The notes beneath the pieces were generated by a model. That model had not been told where the DNA came from. It saw only the letters and a list, made by a program, of their open reading frames with translations, and ran no database searches. This document shows positions 9,395 through 17,912 of a stretch of DNA of 64,000 nucleotides, piece by piece. Positions within the stretch are counted from its first letter, which is position 1. Every line of letters begins with the position of its first letter. Both the position numbers and the translations under genes were made by a program. The DNA is from Sulfurovum sp. TSL1 (GTDB lineage: Bacteria > Campylobacterota > Campylobacteria > Campylobacterales > Sulfurovaceae), in assembly GCF_019972135.1 (NCBI RefSeq), contig NZ_BPFI01000001.1, positions 293,106 through 357,105 of the forward strand, given 5' to 3'.

Positions 9395-10025
9395 GTTTAT
9401 ACTTCAAGAGATTAATCAAAGCACTTTTTTATATCTGCAGTCATTGGCTCTATTGCTTATCACCTATATTGATTGGACACTCATGCCCTATGTAACAAAA
9501 CTTGAAGGTACCTATCTTCCCGTATATATGATCAGTTTTTTCATGCTGATCGGTGCACTGGATGGCATTGTACAACCTCTGTTCAAGCATATCAGGATAT
9601 ACAAGATCTATCTATTCTCCATCGTACTTGATTTGATTCAGATAGCAAGCTATTTTTTGTACCTTGTTTCTATCGAGCTCTTTACCTATGTGATCCTGGC
9701 TATATTTACCATTCAGGGTATTACCTTTGAAGTTGCCAGAGTGCATACGGTTGATTTCATGAAAGATGAATCCATTGAGCTTAGAGAATATTTGATGATA
9801 CGATCGTTCATTATTTCCCTTGCGATTATATTGGGAGGGGTGAGCGCTATGCTGTTTGATTATCTTGATGTTCCTTTACTCTATATCCTTAGTTATTTGA
9901 CACTGTTGGCTCTGTTCGGTATCTATCTGCAGTATAAATTGTACAAGATCTTTAAAAAAAGAATTTTTTTGTCGGATATAGAACTGGAGCAGGACAAAAA
10001 AGAACTTTTTGAAAAGTTCAGATGA
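9375..10025 (+). CDS. Six-helix membrane protein, half-MFS-like
   Basis: 216 residues with about six transmembrane helices (for example LQSLALLLITYIDW, VYMISFFMLIGALDG, YIILAIFT-like segments, LMIRSFIISLAIILGGVSAM, LLYILSYLTLLALFGIY) and a charged cytoplasmic tail. The MFS-like loop pattern is present but the protein is only half the usual MFS length, and no second half follows. It is the last gene of the DUF2156-GNAT set. No specific substrate can be read from the sequence. Confidence 0.7.
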   Translation: MKLKNYKFILQEINQSTFLYLQSLALLLITYIDWTLMPYVTKLEGTYLPVYMISFFMLIGALDGIVQPLFKHIRIYKIYLFSIVLDLIQIASYFLYLVSIELFTYVILAIFTIQGITFEVARVHTVDFMKDESIELREYLMIRSFIISLAIILGGVSAMLFDYLDVPLLYILSYLTLLALFGIYLQYKLYKIFKKRIFLSDIELEQDKKELFEKFR

Positions 10026-10108
10026 TCCGGATGCATAGGTAGCTCGAAAATATTGAAAACCTTTGATGAATAGTCAAAAGAACGCTATGAAAAATGGTAT
10101 GAATATAC

Positions 10109-10114
10109 TATACT
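10109..10114 (+). promoter_or_regulatory. Candidate -10 box (TATACT) upstream of the DUF2867 gene
   Basis: TATACT lies 62 bases before the start at 10176 in the 150-base gap after the previous operon. There is no clear -35 box, as is common in Campylobacterota. No other feature is seen in this gap. Confidence 0.4.
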
Positions 10115-10175
10115 TAGGATAGAGAAGTAAAAGGCACTTCAACTGGTACCTGAATACCCTGGGAAAGGAGAGATC

Positions 10176-11606
10176 ATGAAGGTTCTGCTCACCGGTGCAA
10201 ACGGCTACATAGGCAGACGTCTGAAGCAAACGCTATTAAATGAGGATGTTTCTCTACGTCTGCTTGTACGCAACCCCAAAAGTCTGGATCCTGATCTAAA
10301 CGCTGAAATAGTACAAGGTGATACCTTTGATATGGATTCTTTGGAGCGTGCTCTTGAGGGTATCGATGTTGCGTACTATCTCATACACTCTTTGCAACAG
10401 AAAAACTATAAAGAGCTTGACAAACAAAGTGCACAGAATTTTCTGGATGCAGCCATTAAAAAAGGTGTAAAACGCATTATCTATCTAGGGGGACTTGGGA
10501 TTAAAGAACATGCAAGTGAGCATCTTTTAAGTCGTATAGAAACGGGGGAAATACTCTCAAGCAGGCCGGATAAAATAGAGACTATCTGGATACGTGCAGG
10601 TGTGATCATAGGCTCGGGAAGTGCCAGTTTTGAGATCATCCGGCACCTTACAGAAAAACTGCCTGTGATGGTGACACCCAAATGGGTCAGTACATTAGCA
10701 CAGCCGATCGGGGTAGATGATGTCATTGCTTACCTGAATGCCGCAAAAGATCTTAATATCAATAAGAATCTCGTGGTGGATATAGGCAGTGAGAAGATGA
10801 CCTACAAAGAGATGATGCTTGGCTGTGCCCATGCACTTGGCCTTCGTCGCTGGATCATCCCACTCCCTGTACTGAGTATCAATCTTTCATCATATTGGTT
10901 AAATCTTTTCACTCCTGTACCCTACACAGTCGCACGTTCTCTTATAGAGGGTCTCTCTTCTGAGGTTGTGGTACAAAATGAAAATGCCAAAAAGTATTTC
11001 AGTCAGATCCAGCCCATCAGATTTGACGAAGCAGTCAAAAAAGCCATTAAAGAGATGGAAGAAAATCAGGTCTATAGCCGATGGAGTGATGCAGGGGGAG
11101 TAGGTGACAGGTGGGAGATGCAGCATAAAGGTGACCCCTCATCGGCAGTTTTAATGGACCGTCAGGTAGTTGATCTTAACGGTATTCCCAAAGAGACCAT
11201 TTACCGTACTTTTTGTGCTATCGGTGGTAAAGAGGGGTGGCTTGGCTATCATTGGCTTTGGGAGATCAGAGGCTGGATAGATAAAATGATCGGTGGTGCA
11301 GGACTCAACAGAGGAAGAAGAGACAGTTGTCATCTCAGAATAGGAGAGAGTGTGGATTTTTGGAGAGTTGAAGATCTCATTCCCAATGAAAGACTGCTGC
11401 TCTATGCACAAATGAAAGTCCCCGGCAAAGCTTGGCTGGAATTTAAGATAAAAGGCGATGAACTGGTGCAAACAGCTTATTTTTATCCACGCGGGTTGTT
11501 TGGCAGGCTCTATTGGTATGTGCTTACTCCTGTGCATTATCTGGTATTTCGTACTATGATAAGATCTATACTGAAAAAAGCACAAAACGATGAACAGACA
11601 AAATAA
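10176..11606 (+). CDS. NAD(P)-binding SDR/epimerase with C-terminal DUF2867
   Basis: 476 residues. Residues 1-300 are an atypical short-chain dehydrogenase (VLLTGANGYIGRRL nucleotide loop; DVAYYLIHSLQ; IIYLGGLGI). Residues 310-470 are DUF2867 (WRVEDLIPNERLLLYAQMKV, KAWLEFKIKGDELVQTAYF, PRGLFGRLYWYVLTPVHYLV). This two-part layout is widespread (YbjT-like), with unknown substrate. AAAGGAG stands well placed before ATG 10176. The gene stands alone with its own promoter candidate. Confidence 0.88.
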   Translation: MKVLLTGANGYIGRRLKQTLLNEDVSLRLLVRNPKSLDPDLNAEIVQGDTFDMDSLERALEGIDVAYYLIHSLQQKNYKELDKQSAQNFLDAAIKKGVKRIIYLGGLGIKEHASEHLLSRIETGEILSSRPDKIETIWIRAGVIIGSGSASFEIIRHLTEKLPVMVTPKWVSTLAQPIGVDDVIAYLNAAKDLNINKNLVVDIGSEKMTYKEMMLGCAHALGLRRWIIPLPVLSINLSSYWLNLFTPVPYTVARSLIEGLSSEVVVQNENAKKYFSQIQPIRFDEAVKKAIKEMEENQVYSRWSDAGGVGDRWEMQHKGDPSSAVLMDRQVVDLNGIPKETIYRTFCAIGGKEGWLGYHWLWEIRGWIDKMIGGAGLNRGRRDSCHLRIGESVDFWRVEDLIPNERLLLYAQMKVPGKAWLEFKIKGDELVQTAYFYPRGLFGRLYWYVLTPVHYLVFRTMIRSILKKAQNDEQTK

Positions 11607-11710
11607 TACTATGAACACATCAAAAGAAAGAGTAGAATAAAGAAAACAGAGAGACTCATATTTTAGGTTGCAGGAATACTGCATTTCACTCATTATAGTA
11701 AAGGAAAAAC

Positions 11711-12259
11711 ATGAAAAAATTACTATTACCAATCGCACTCTCATTTGCGTTATTATTGACAGGGTGTGAAGACAAAAAACCGGAAAAAGTTACACCTGTT
11801 GAAAATTTTAATCTCAATGATTATCTTGGAACATGGTATGAGATAGTTAGGTTGGAACACAGGTTTGAAGAAGGTATGGAAGCTATATCGGCAACCTACA
11901 GTATGAGAGAAGACGGCGGTGTTAAAGTACTCAATAAAGGGTATAAAACCGAAGAGAAAGAGTGGAGCGAGGCCGAAGGTAAAGCCTATTTTGTCAAAAG
12001 TCCAAACGAGGGCTTCTTGAAAGTATCCTTTTTCGGACCGTTCTATGGTTCTTACATCGTGATGGATACAGACTATGAGACCTATACGATGATCAGCGGC
12101 CCTGATCTGAGTTATTTCTGGATACTCTCCAGAAAACCGACACTCGATGAGAAGATACTGGACAGACTTTTAGCGCAAGCAAAAGAAGCAGGGTTTGACA
12201 CGAGCAAGCTTATCTATCCGGACCAAAGTATGAATGCAAGTATGAATAATGACAAATAA
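11711..12259 (+). CDS. blc: Outer-membrane lipocalin (Blc-like lipoprotein)
   Basis: A 182-residue lipoprotein: the signal peptide ends in the lipobox LLTGC (C19). The lipocalin signature YLGTWYEIVRLEHRFEEG follows, with the later strands YIVMDTDYETYTMISGPD and FWILSRKP. Bacterial lipocalins bind fatty acids or lysophospholipids in envelope maintenance. It overlaps the next gene by 11 bases. Confidence 0.93.
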   Translation: MKKLLLPIALSFALLLTGCEDKKPEKVTPVENFNLNDYLGTWYEIVRLEHRFEEGMEAISATYSMREDGGVKVLNKGYKTEEKEWSEAEGKAYFVKSPNEGFLKVSFFGPFYGSYIVMDTDYETYTMISGPDLSYFWILSRKPTLDEKILDRLLAQAKEAGFDTSKLIYPDQSMNASMNNDK

Positions 12260-12632
12260 AGCACTCATCATCGTAGCGCATGGCAGCCGAAAAGACTCCT
12301 CCAATGAAGAGGTCAAGGCACTAGGAGAGAAAGTAAAAATCTTGCAGGATAAATACTATGCGTTTGTGATGACGGCATTTTTGGAGTTTGCTGTTCCTTC
12401 TTTGGAAGAGAGTATACTCTCCTGTATAGACAAGGGTATAAGTGAGATAGTCATCTTGCCTTATTTCCTGGCTTCGGGTAACCATGTTACCCGAGATATC
12501 CCTGAAGTGGTTGAAAAGATACAGGCATCATACCCGAAAGTAAAGATAACACTCAAAGAGCATTTAGGCAGTGCACCTGGTATGGTGAATCTTCTTAGCG
12601 ATATGGCTGTCAGTTCGAACAAAAAACTCTAA
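12249..12632 (+). CDS. CbiX/SirB-type small chelatase
   Basis: A 127-residue single-domain protein of the CbiX family, which insert Co2+ or Fe2+ into sirohydrochlorin. The two metal/active-site histidines are in IIVAHGSRKDSSNEEV and LASGNHVTRDIPEV. Length fits the short homodimeric CbiXS/SirB-like form. No siroheme or cobalamin gene adjoins; it is translationally linked to the lipocalin. The metal cannot be told from sequence. Confidence 0.88.
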   Translation: MTNKALIIVAHGSRKDSSNEEVKALGEKVKILQDKYYAFVMTAFLEFAVPSLEESILSCIDKGISEIVILPYFLASGNHVTRDIPEVVEKIQASYPKVKITLKEHLGSAPGMVNLLSDMAVSSNKKL

Positions 12633-12688
12633 AACTCAATCAATACACTACAAACTTTATTTTTTGTATGAGAATAAGCAAATCATGT

Positions 12689-12694
12689 TATGAT
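12689..12694 (+). promoter_or_regulatory. Candidate -10 box (TATGAT) for the cysteine-rich small protein
   Basis: CATGTTATGATG gives an extended-type -10 about 39 bases before ATG 12733, with an AT-rich tract upstream. Prediction from sequence pattern only. Confidence 0.4.
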
Positions 12695-12732
12695 GCCAAA
12701 AAAGATTATCTCCTATCTAAAAGGATACCCCC

Positions 12733-13035
12733 ATGTATACAGTACAAATGGAAAAAGAGTGTGGATGTTTTAAAAAAAGTGAATACACCAATAATGTGAC
12801 CTTTGAAATACAACAAGATGCCTACAAGTATGCAGCCACAGTCGCTGAACTTATGAATGAAGAGTTTTGTGGTACACATAACTTTACTGCACATAAAGGG
12901 GATGGTGACTACTTTCTCATAAGAGTGGCTATCAATCCTGAGGCTGTAGGCATTAAGCCTCATGTGAGTTGTGATGTTGGCTGTAGTGCTACTGATAAAT
13001 GGTCTTTAGAGTCTAACACCAAATCTGATAAATAA
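12733..13035 (+). CDS. Conserved cysteine-rich small protein, unknown function
   Basis: 100 residues, with no signal peptide or transmembrane segment. Cysteines occur as ECGCFKK near the start, FCGTHN in the middle and SCDVGCSAT near the end, a layout that could bind metal. I recognise no named family. It has its own promoter candidate. A palindrome interrupted by an insertion sequence lies just downstream and may once have been its terminator. Confidence 0.75.
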   Translation: MYTVQMEKECGCFKKSEYTNNVTFEIQQDAYKYAATVAELMNEEFCGTHNFTAHKGDGDYFLIRVAINPEAVGIKPHVSCDVGCSATDKWSLESNTKSDK

Positions 13036-13092
13036 CATTTATGTTGATTTGAATAAATGTTGGATCATAAGAATCAAATTTACTACGATAAA

Positions 13093-13106
13093 AAACCTTA
13101 TAAAAT
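13093..13106 (+). repeat. Left arm of a hairpin split by the insertion sequence
   Basis: AAACCTTATAAAAT here is the exact reverse complement of ATTTTATAAGGTTT at 14590-14603. Removing the element and one copy of the TATT duplication rejoins them into a hairpin with a short AT loop. The same stem occurs again at 20923-20969. Confidence 0.8.
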
Positions 13107-13114
13107 TATATATT

Positions 13115-14588
13115 GAGCCACTTGCAGATTCAATATCACAAAGTGGTTAATTTCTAATAGTCTGTAATTAGCTATTTAAAAAAGCTGTTTATTAAAATTA
13201 TTTAGAACTAAACATCTAAAAACTGTTAAAAAACCTATTTTTAGGGCGTGCTTTATGGTTTAGATTTGAGGACATGGTGTTTTTGACTTTAATATTTAAA
13301 TAAAGCTAGGTAACAAGTTTTAAAGACTGCGTGATGCAGACAGACAACACAGCAAAGGCTAACACAGAAGCTACCTTTTGAGCTCCCTGGTAATAGATCT
13401 TACTACATCCATAGTTGTCTTTCAAATAGGCATTAACCCTCTCAACACTGGTTGGTTGATTATAGTGCAGATCATCAGAGTTATTATAGAGTTTGAGTGG
13501 CTGCAATATCTTTTTTTCACTTTTAGCTAAAGCGATCTGTGCTTTGAGTTTTTTTGAATTCTTTGGATTAATATCAATAATGGGTCTGTGATTTTGTTTC
13601 TGAGAATAACTCTTTATAATTTTGTTGTCATAGGCTGCATCAGCCAGATCATACAGATAGTTTATTTTCTGACTACTCTGACAGATGAGCGGTAATGCTA
13701 ATGAACTATCATGCACAGAGGCAGACGAATAGATAGCAGTGATAGGAATATCCCCATCTACCACACTCATATGAAGTTTGCCACCTGTCCATCTATATCG
13801 GTTTCCTTTTGAATTCTGTTTGATACTGGTATTACTCTCGGTGCTTATGAGAGATAACATCTCCTCAGTACTTTGCATATTCTCCTGTTGTTGTAAGATA
13901 CTTGGCTTTTTAGGTGGAAGCTCTTCTCCTTTCTTTGGACGCCCCTGTCTGCGTTTAGGTTTGATCTCCTTTTCCTGCTTTACCGCTTTTTCTCTCAGTT
14001 CAATCGCGGTGGAATCGATACTGCTATAAAAGAAAAGTGTCTCACTTAAATACTTCTCTATAAAAACATCATGGGCTTTGGTTGCAATAGATTGTTGACT
14101 GAACTCTTTAAAGACACGGCTGAATTTTGATTCACTGGGGATTTCATTGTAATGTCTCCATCCACATATGACTCTTAATGTTCTATCTATTTTTAATCTG
14201 TCTATTAATGCACTTGTGGTTTGAAAGTTATAGACCTGTTTGGCTACAAAGGCACGCGCCATCTCTTCTCTGTCTTTGGGTGGATTGGTGATCTGTACAG
14301 TAGAGACAAATCTTTCTATCTCTGCAAAGTCAAGGATCTTTATCAGCTTTTCTTCTTTGGGACTTAATGCTCCTATAGATGCTTCTAGTTTGGGGAAAAG
14401 ACTCTGCTCTAAATTAATGACTTTAAGCCACATTTTTGAAAGTGAAGGTATAATTTTTCTCATAAGCTGACTCTTTTTTCTGTTAGATTTTTGTGGTAAA
14501 AAATTATAACTTTTTGAAGTCAGAATCAGCTTTTTTCTTCATTTTAACTCTTAATAACCCCTCTTTTTTGATAATCTGCAAGTGGCTC
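13115..14588 (-). mobile_element. Insertion sequence with 16-bp perfect terminal inverted repeats
   Basis: The ends are GAGCCACTTGCAGATT (13115-13130) and AATCTGCAAGTGGCTC (14573-14588), an exact inverted pair. TATT is found immediately outside both ends (13111-13114 and 14589-14592), a likely 4-bp target duplication. One transposase gene fills most of the 1474 bases. Intact ends and an open reading frame suggest a recent or active copy. The element sits in the loop of a palindrome. Confidence 0.92.
13306..14463 (-). CDS. IS4/IS5-superfamily DDE transposase
   Basis: A 385-residue transposase. The N-terminal DUF772-like region has GWRHYNEIPSESKFSRVFKE. The catalytic part has SSIDSTAIELREK (first D), a basic insert (KPKRRQGRPKKG), KLHMSVVDGDIPI, LADAAYDNKIIKSY (second D) and TSVERVNAYLKDNYG (E). 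Length and motifs fit a full-length enzyme. Exact subfamily (IS5 or IS1182-like) cannot be fixed without ISfinder. Confidence 0.92.
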   Translation of the reverse strand: MRKIIPSLSKMWLKVINLEQSLFPKLEASIGALSPKEEKLIKILDFAEIERFVSTVQITNPPKDREEMARAFVAKQVYNFQTTSALIDRLKIDRTLRVICGWRHYNEIPSESKFSRVFKEFSQQSIATKAHDVFIEKYLSETLFFYSSIDSTAIELREKAVKQEKEIKPKRRQGRPKKGEELPPKKPSILQQQENMQSTEEMLSLISTESNTSIKQNSKGNRYRWTGGKLHMSVVDGDIPITAIYSSASVHDSSLALPLICQSSQKINYLYDLADAAYDNKIIKSYSQKQNHRPIIDINPKNSKKLKAQIALAKSEKKILQPLKLYNNSDDLHYNQPTSVERVNAYLKDNYGCSKIYYQGAQKVASVLAFAVLSVCITQSLKLVT

Positions 14589-14589
14589 T

Positions 14590-14603
14590 ATTTTATAAGG
14601 TTT
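14590..14603 (+). repeat. Right arm of the IS-split hairpin
   Basis: ATTTTATAAGGTTT, reverse complement of the left arm at 13093-13106. The stretch 14604-14789 holds only a promoter candidate for the next gene. Confidence 0.8.
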
Positions 14604-14674
14604 CCATTTCATATACTAATAGTCGGCTTTAAACTGTAAAGTCATTGTCCTCATTTCCTTCACAGTAACTATGT

Positions 14675-14680
14675 TATACT
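14675..14680 (+). promoter_or_regulatory. Candidate -10 box (TATACT) upstream of CPBP protease/serine hydrolase pair
   Basis: ATGTTATACT forms a good -10 about 110 bases before ATG 14790. No -35 is obvious. Confidence 0.35.
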
Positions 14681-14789
14681 CCAACAATAACTTATAGACC
14701 TCATGGATGTGCAATATGAGTTTGATCATTGATGTATTGGCTTGCGTGGCAAGTACGTCAAAAAACACAAAAGAAGAGGGATTAAAATT

Positions 14790-15590
14790 ATGAAAATTCG
14801 ATCCTTGTTACCGTATCTGGCCATCACATTCGGATTAGCCTGGGGTCTTATAGCCTTACTTATGCTATTTCCACAACAAATCACAGCAGTATTCGGTGAA
14901 TTAAGTGCGAAAAATCCGCTATTTATACTTGCGGTTTATGCCCCTGCGATAGCGGCCTTTATTTTGGTGTTTCGTCACAGAGGATTGCAAGGATTACGGC
15001 GCTACCTCTCAAGATTATTGCTATGGAGGGTGCATTGGGGTTGGTATATATATTTATTCATTGGTATTCCATTATTGTTCTATGCAGGTGCTTCTATAAA
15101 AGGAAATCTATTTACAGACCCATTTCCATTTTCAACCTGGAATGAAGTGTTTTGGGCTATGGCATTTATGCTCATTTTGGGACCTATAGAGGAATTTGGT
15201 TGGCGTGGAGTTGCGTTGCCGTTACTTCAGCAGCATTTTGCTCCAATATGGGCAGGTATTATCCTGGGGTTTGTCTGGGGGATGTGGCACCTTCCGGCAT
15301 TTTACCTAAGTGGATCGCTACAGAGTACATGGTCTTTCTTTCCCTTTTTCATTGGTACCATAGCGCTCAGTATCATTGTCACACCACTGTTTAATGCCTC
15401 AGGCGGCAGCATTTTACTACCCATGCTATTTCATTGGCAGGTTATTAACCCTGTTTTTCCCGATGCTGCTCCATACGACACGATTATGTTTGTGGCTTCG
15501 GCCATCATTGTTGTCATCATCAATCGAAAGAAAATGTTCAGCAGGGATGGTGCAGTGATAGAGGTGGTCCCCGGAGAAACGATGAAATGA
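14790..15590 (+). CDS. CPBP-family intramembrane metalloprotease
   Basis: 266 residues with seven or eight hydrophobic helices and the CPBP (Rce1/Abi) motifs LGPIEEFGWRGVALPLL (E-E-x3-R), GFVWGMWHLPAFYL (F/W-x3-H) and a late helix with LLPMLFHWQV (H). Such enzymes cleave prenylated or other peptides, or act in bacteriocin self-immunity. ATG 14790 is chosen over 14742 since the extra 16 residues are basic and unlike the family, and AGAGGG precedes 14790. It is translationally coupled (ATGA) to a serine hydrolase. Confidence 0.88.
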   Translation: MKIRSLLPYLAITFGLAWGLIALLMLFPQQITAVFGELSAKNPLFILAVYAPAIAAFILVFRHRGLQGLRRYLSRLLLWRVHWGWYIYLFIGIPLLFYAGASIKGNLFTDPFPFSTWNEVFWAMAFMLILGPIEEFGWRGVALPLLQQHFAPIWAGIILGFVWGMWHLPAFYLSGSLQSTWSFFPFFIGTIALSIIVTPLFNASGGSILLPMLFHWQVINPVFPDAAPYDTIMFVASAIIVVIINRKKMFSRDGAVIEVVPGETMK

Positions 15591-16846
15591 GTACCTGGAG
15601 TAATCAAAGGCTGTATGGTTGGACTGGAATGCTCATGGTAGTAGCGTGTGTTATTTATTTTCTTTCTGGAATAGATTTTGATGAACACAATCTTTCTAAT
15701 GACGCGTTTGGAAAGCTTGAGAAAGATGTTCAAAACGTATTGGATGCACGGTATAAAGCAGCCCAGATCACAGATGAACTTTTTCCTGGGGCAACGGTAG
15801 CTTTTGTGCTGAGAGACGGACGTATGGCAGGGTTTGCAACAGGTTTTTCAGACATTGAAGAAAAGACTTCCATGTCGACTGAGTCACGCATGCCAGCGGG
15901 AAGCATTGGCAAGACATTTGTTGCTGCAGTTGCACTGAGCATGGTCTCGGATGGTATGCTGGATCTGGACGGTAAGATCATTAAGTGGCTTGGCGACGAG
16001 CCGTGGTTCAATCGCCTTCCAAACCATGAGATGATTACATTGCGGCATCTGTTGAATCATAGCAGCGGTCTCATTGATCATGTATTTGATGCAGGTTCAG
16101 GATTTCAGGATTATATGAAGAAGCAAGTGACTCTCGGCAATACAGAGCGCACTATTGACCCAAGGGAATTGGTACAGTTTATCCTAGACAAAAAGCCGTT
16201 ATTCCCAGTTGGTGAAGGTTTTCACTATACTGATACAGGTTACATTTTGGTGGGACTCATCATCGAAAAAGCCAGCGGTTCGAGCTATTATAAAGAACTC
16301 TCCAATCGCTTTCTGAAGCCTTTGAATCTTAGGCTTACCTCGCCGTTGAGTCAAGGAAAAGTAGTGGGGTTGGCACAAGGGTATGCTCCCAAAAGCCAAC
16401 AGCTTTTCGGACTTCCATACAAGGTTGTGGATGCAGGTACTTTTGTATTTAATACCTCTCTCGAATGGACGGGCGGTGGTGTGACAAGTAATTCACAAGA
16501 TCTAGTACTGTGGGCAAAGAAGCTCTATGAAGGTAAAGTTATAGCCCAACCGTATCTTGACGAGATGTTGAACTCAGTAGCCAATCCTAAACAGGGTCGA
16601 GACAATTCGGGTCGAATATACGGATATGGACTCGGGGTAAGTATAGCGAAGACGAAATACGGTACGACATTCAGGCACGGTGGTTTTTTCCCTGGATATA
16701 ATTCCATACTGGCCTATTTCCCCGAGTACAGAATAGCTATCGCCATGCAGATGAATAGCGATAGCTCAAAAATTGAAGAGCACTTCGAGGCCATTGTAAA
16801 AATCATTATTGAAGCCATTGATCCAGACCTTATCAAAATAGAGTAA
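15587..16846 (+). CDS. Beta-lactamase-class-C-like serine hydrolase, membrane-anchored
   Basis: 419 residues with an N-terminal signal anchor (WTGMLMVVACVIYFLSGI). It then has the penicillin-binding-protein fold: nucleophile motif PAGSIGKTFVA (S-x-x-K), YTDTGYILVG in the Y-x-N position, and FRHGGFFPGYNS (H-x-G) as third motif. YTD/HGG variants are typical of esterase or peptidase members rather than true beta-lactamases. Overlaps the CPBP gene by 4 bases; the pair may process or hydrolyse peptides at the membrane. Confidence 0.87.
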   Translation: MSTWSNQRLYGWTGMLMVVACVIYFLSGIDFDEHNLSNDAFGKLEKDVQNVLDARYKAAQITDELFPGATVAFVLRDGRMAGFATGFSDIEEKTSMSTESRMPAGSIGKTFVAAVALSMVSDGMLDLDGKIIKWLGDEPWFNRLPNHEMITLRHLLNHSSGLIDHVFDAGSGFQDYMKKQVTLGNTERTIDPRELVQFILDKKPLFPVGEGFHYTDTGYILVGLIIEKASGSSYYKELSNRFLKPLNLRLTSPLSQGKVVGLAQGYAPKSQQLFGLPYKVVDAGTFVFNTSLEWTGGGVTSNSQDLVLWAKKLYEGKVIAQPYLDEMLNSVANPKQGRDNSGRIYGYGLGVSIAKTKYGTTFRHGGFFPGYNSILAYFPEYRIAIAMQMNSDSSKIEEHFEAIVKIIIEAIDPDLIKIE

Positions 16847-16955
16847 GTCAAGAGTAATAATATCTCTTATCTACACAATGTTCTTTCTAAAGAGTCCGAT
16901 GAATGGTTGTTAACTTACTGAACTTTTTCACCTGACACCCATACTTTGTTCCCCT

Positions 16956-17480
16956 TTAATTATCAGTCACTCTAAGCCTGTCATTACGCACTAGGAAACG
17001 TCCGTTGATGGTCAATGCGAGGGACTCTCCGCCAAGTGGCGCGTCTTCAGGCAATCCTCGCTGGGCATGAATATGCAGATGCGGTTCGGAGCTGTTCCCG
17101 GAATTGCCCAGTTCACCCAGCACATCACCAACCACCACGGCCTGCCCCTCGCGAACACCAATAGTGCCCTGACGAAAATGAGCCATCACCACATAGTACT
17201 CACCGCAGTCGATGGCAAGGTAATTGCCAGCCATCTGTTCCCGGTTCATGACAGGCACCCGATTATCAGGCACGCCATCAACGACTTTGGCAACGTGGCC
17301 ACTACAGGGTGCCAATAGCGAGGTTCCGAAACTCACATATCGATTAGGATCCTCTGGCCGAAGACCTCGCACATGAAGCCCCCATGACGTGATTCGAAAA
17401 ATATCGAGTGCGCGGCTCTGGCCATGATAATTATTAAACCGTTCAACATCGGGATTCAGAGTTTTCAGGTGGATGTTCAC
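16956..17480 (-). CDS. M23-family metallopeptidase, C-terminal half of a split gene
   Basis: 174 residues from the first in-frame GTG. It has peptidase M23 (LytM/DD-endopeptidase) features: HGQSRALDIF (H-x(n)-D), CSGHVAKVVDG, VMAHFRQGTI, LGNSGNSSEPHLHIHAQRG (H-x-H zinc ligand). Family-like sequence (FPSGDYLIAHGGSTATVNIH) continues upstream of this GTG in the same frame, back to an amber codon at 17550-17552 that ends the membrane half. The true gene is therefore probably 16956-17912 with a nonsense mutation. GC-rich compared with neighbours. Confidence 0.75.
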   Translation of the reverse strand: MNIHLKTLNPDVERFNNYHGQSRALDIFRITSWGLHVRGLRPEDPNRYVSFGTSLLAPCSGHVAKVVDGVPDNRVPVMNREQMAGNYLAIDCGEYYVVMAHFRQGTIGVREGQAVVVGDVLGELGNSGNSSEPHLHIHAQRGLPEDAPLGGESLALTINGRFLVRNDRLRVTDN

Positions 17481-17549
17481 TGTTGCCGTGGATCCACCGT
17501 GGGCAATCAGATAGTCACCAGAAGGAAACGGTGCGGCGATATCTACAAC

Positions 17550-17912
17550 CTACTCCTCTGGAAGCTGTCTTCCCTGCAGGGCAGTAATTCCCAGATAACA
17601 CCCTAGTAGACCAATCGCGAAGAGTATCAGCAGGATAATACTGTGCAGAACACCGGCGCTCAAAAGTACAGAGCCATCAACAACACCGCGCCACAACTGA
17701 GAACCCACGATAGAAACAAGCAACAGCCAGTAAAGATACGGAGTCCAGTAGAGTGGCATCGCCCAGAGCATCGCGAGTGTCATGCCGAACAGTACCGAGG
17801 CAATCGCCAATACCTGAAGACTCCAGGCTAACCAACCTACTGCGGGCAGGAACGCCAGCCAGGCCAAAAAAAGTAACGGCAATAGAACTTGTACTAAAAG
17901 AGTCAGTATCAT
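17550..17912 (-). CDS. Membrane-spanning N-terminal half of the split M23 peptidase gene
   Basis: 120 residues with about four transmembrane helices (LTLLVQVLLPLLFLAWLAFL; LQVLAIASVLFGMTLAML; PYLYWLLLVSIVGSQLW; SIILLILFAIGLLGCYLGI). It ends LQGRQLPEE followed by TAG, after which the frame stays open into the M23 domain. A single C-to-T change (CAG to TAG) would explain the split. It overlaps the CPBP protease gene by 4 bases, so the two were co-expressed. Confidence 0.65.
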   Translation of the reverse strand: MILTLLVQVLLPLLFLAWLAFLPAVGWLAWSLQVLAIASVLFGMTLAMLWAMPLYWTPYLYWLLLVSIVGSQLWRGVVDGSVLLSAGVLHSIILLILFAIGLLGCYLGITALQGRQLPEE

